Shown here in pieces: positions 7,199 to 8,264 of a stretch of DNA of 8,264 nt. Origin of the DNA: CAYYMD01 sp964480425 (lineage in GTDB: Bacteria > Planctomycetota > Phycisphaerae > SM23-33); NCBI GenBank assembly GCA_964480425.1, contig CAYZPY010000113.1, positions 1 through 8,264 of the forward strand, in the 5' to 3' direction. The stretch's first letter is position 1; each line of letters starts with the position of its first letter. Position numbers and translations under genes: made by a program. Under the pieces are notes generated by a model that was not told the origin of the DNA, ran no database searches, and saw only the letters and a list, made by a program, of their open reading frames with translations.

Positions 7199-7800
7199 GC
7201 AGCCAGAGCCCAGTATTTATTACCGGCGCCGTTGAAGGAATTGTGGATGAGGCGGCGCTTAGACGCCTTGTCTGTGAAGCGAATGCAAATGATGGTCCAG
7301 TATATGGTAAGAACGGTAAGTCATATCTATTGCGTCGTTTGAATGGATATAATAATGCTGCGCGGTTTGCTCCGTGGCTTATATTAATTGACCTAAATGG
7401 AGGCGAATGTCCGCCTCCGGCAAAGGAAAAGTGGCTTCCCCATCCCTCCATACTGATGTGTTTCAGTATAGCGGTGAGAGGAATAGAAAGTTGGCTTATG
7501 TCTGACCGTAAAAATCTGGCCAGATTTTTAAGGATTCGCATTTCTCAAGTACCGAGACACCCAGAGACTGAAAATGATCCTAAACGTAAGATTGTTGATT
7601 TAGCGCGCGATTCCCGCAGTAAGGACATTCGTGAGGATATGGTTCCCCGACCCGGCAGCGGAATACCAATCGGACCGGCGTATTCATCAAGACTAATTGA
7701 GTATATTCAAAAATACTGGCAACCTTCTGTTGCGGCCGATAATTCGCCAAGTCTTGCACGTTGTCGCCAACGGCTGCGTCAATTGATTCGCCGGGTGTGA
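7195..7800 (+). CDS. DUF4276-like, probable TOPRIM-fold partner protein
   Basis: A 201-residue protein that I match from memory to the DUF4276-type family found beside AAA ATPases. Seen in order: ITGAVEGIVDEAALRRLV (E14, D18), which looks like the first TOPRIM motif ExxxDE; LILIDLNGGECPPP (D66, N68), at the place of the TOPRIM DxD; IAVRGIESWLMSD (E98, W100, D104); NDPKRKIVDLARDSR (D128-P-K130); IPIGPAYSSRLIEYI; and a C-terminal PSLARCRQRLRQL. TOPRIM domains act in nucleases and topoisomerases, so it may be a nuclease or effector released or controlled by the ATPase; this is inference. It starts on an ATG that overlaps the ATPase stop (ATGA) with no own ribosome binding site, so translation is likely coupled and the two products made in fixed ratio. 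It ends one base before murG. Confidence 0.78.
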   Translation: MSSQSPVFITGAVEGIVDEAALRRLVCEANANDGPVYGKNGKSYLLRRLNGYNNAARFAPWLILIDLNGGECPPPAKEKWLPHPSILMCFSIAVRGIESWLMSDRKNLARFLRIRISQVPRHPETENDPKRKIVDLARDSRSKDIREDMVPRPGSGIPIGPAYSSRLIEYIQKYWQPSVAADNSPSLARCRQRLRQLIRRV

Positions 7801-7801
7801 A

Positions 7802-8264
7802 ATGAATGAATCACGAGGAAATAGGGGAAATATTTACATCTTCGCCGGGGGCGGCACCGGGGGTCATTTGTATCCCGGAATTGCCGTGGCCGAAGAACTG
7901 ACCCGCATCCAGCCGCAGGCGAGAGTCGTCTTCGCCTGCTCCCAGAAGGAAATTGACAGGCGGATTCTTGACCCGCTTGAGTATGCAGTAGTGCCCCAGC
8001 CGGTGCGCCCGCTTCCGCGGGGGGTGGGGGGATGGTTCAAATTTTTCGCGGCGTACGTGCGTTCGGCACATCAGGCCCGCGCGATGGTGGGGGACCTTCG
8101 CCCGTCGGGCGTGCTGGGGCTTGGCGGTTTTGCGGCGGCGCCGGTGATACGCGCGGCCTCGCGCTGCGGCGTGCGGTGCGGACTTTTGAATCCGGACGCC
8201 GTGCCGGGCAAGGCCAACCGCCACCTGGCTCGCCGCGTCAACGCCATATTCACGCAGTTCGAAT
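7802..8264 (+). CDS. murG: MurG UDP-GlcNAc:lipid I glycosyltransferase, N-terminal part
   Basis: The first 154 codons of murG; the frame is open to the right edge. MurG is a membrane-associated GT-B enzyme at the cytoplasmic face that adds GlcNAc to lipid I, making the lipid II that FtsW polymerises. Visible are the glycine-rich loop AGGGTGGHLYPGIAVAEEL (H22), VLGLGGFAAAPVIRAA (second conserved glycine loop) and LLNPDAVPGKANRHLA. In E. coli-type enzymes the last region starts HEQN; here it is L129-N-P-D132. The ATG at 7802 lies one base after the stop of the upstream gene, with only a weak GGGTG ahead of it; the purine-rich bases 7815-7828 are inside the frame. The first ten residues (MNESRGNRGN) are not conserved family sequence. 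Assignment is secure although the donor-binding domain is not in the window. Confidence 0.95.
   Translation, partial: MNESRGNRGNIYIFAGGGTGGHLYPGIAVAEELTRIQPQARVVFACSQKEIDRRILDPLEYAVVPQPVRPLPRGVGGWFKFFAAYVRSAHQARAMVGDLRPSGVLGLGGFAAAPVIRAASRCGVRCGLLNPDAVPGKANRHLARRVNAIFTQFE

Noticed and set aside
7191..7805. The 8-mer TGAAATGA occurs at both borders of the DUF4276-like gene (7191-7198 and 7798-7805), which could suggest a target-site duplication.
   Set aside because: Both copies are stop-start junctions, where this kind of sequence is expected by chance, and there are no terminal inverted repeats or transposase.
7801..8264. Minus-strand open frames opposite murG (7811-8224 and 8071-8253).
   Set aside because: The + strand encodes clear MurG motifs; the opposite frames are Arg/His-rich shadows.

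Overview
This window is a stretch of a division and cell wall (dcw) gene cluster from a GC-rich bacterium, with every gene on the + strand. The order is the 3' end of a ftsI-type transpeptidase gene, murE, murF, mraY, ftsW, a two-gene insertion, and the 5' end of murG, which runs off the right edge. MurE carries the DNPR signature of meso-diaminopimelate-adding enzymes, so the peptidoglycan is expected to be mDAP-type. Several local motif variants (HYHFH in MraY, LNPD in MurG, EDFGTA and FISAGGTA in FtsW) resemble, from memory, Planctomycetes of the class Phycisphaerae. That placement is an inference from motif memory and was not tested by any search.

Left part (1-5912): septal cross-linking (ftsI), cytoplasmic UDP-MurNAc-peptide assembly (murE adds mDAP, murF adds D-Ala-D-Ala), lipid I formation (mraY) and septal glycan polymerisation (ftsW). 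The genes are tightly packed: murE/murF overlap by ATGA, murF/mraY overlap through a TTG start, and mraY and ftsW are 37 nt apart. murD, which commonly lies between mraY and ftsW, is not there.

Middle part (5913-7800): about 110 nt of AT-richer DNA with an extended -10-like element, then an AAA/ABC-type P-loop ATPase gene (6023-7198) overlapping by ATGA a gene for a DUF4276-like, probably TOPRIM-fold protein (7195-7800). Neither is a cell wall gene. The layout (OLD/RecF-like ATPase plus small TOPRIM-like partner) recalls two-component anti-phage systems such as PARIS, but the partner family differs. The composition is partly unlike the flanks: a hand count over 6361-6540 gives about 33% GC, against roughly 70% in sample lines of ftsW and murG.

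Right part (7802-8264): the MurG N-terminal domain starts one base after the module's last stop codon. An essential gene therefore sits directly downstream of, and may be co-transcribed and translationally coupled with, the accessory pair. This ATPase-DUF4276 module embedded between ftsW and murG is the main point of interest.
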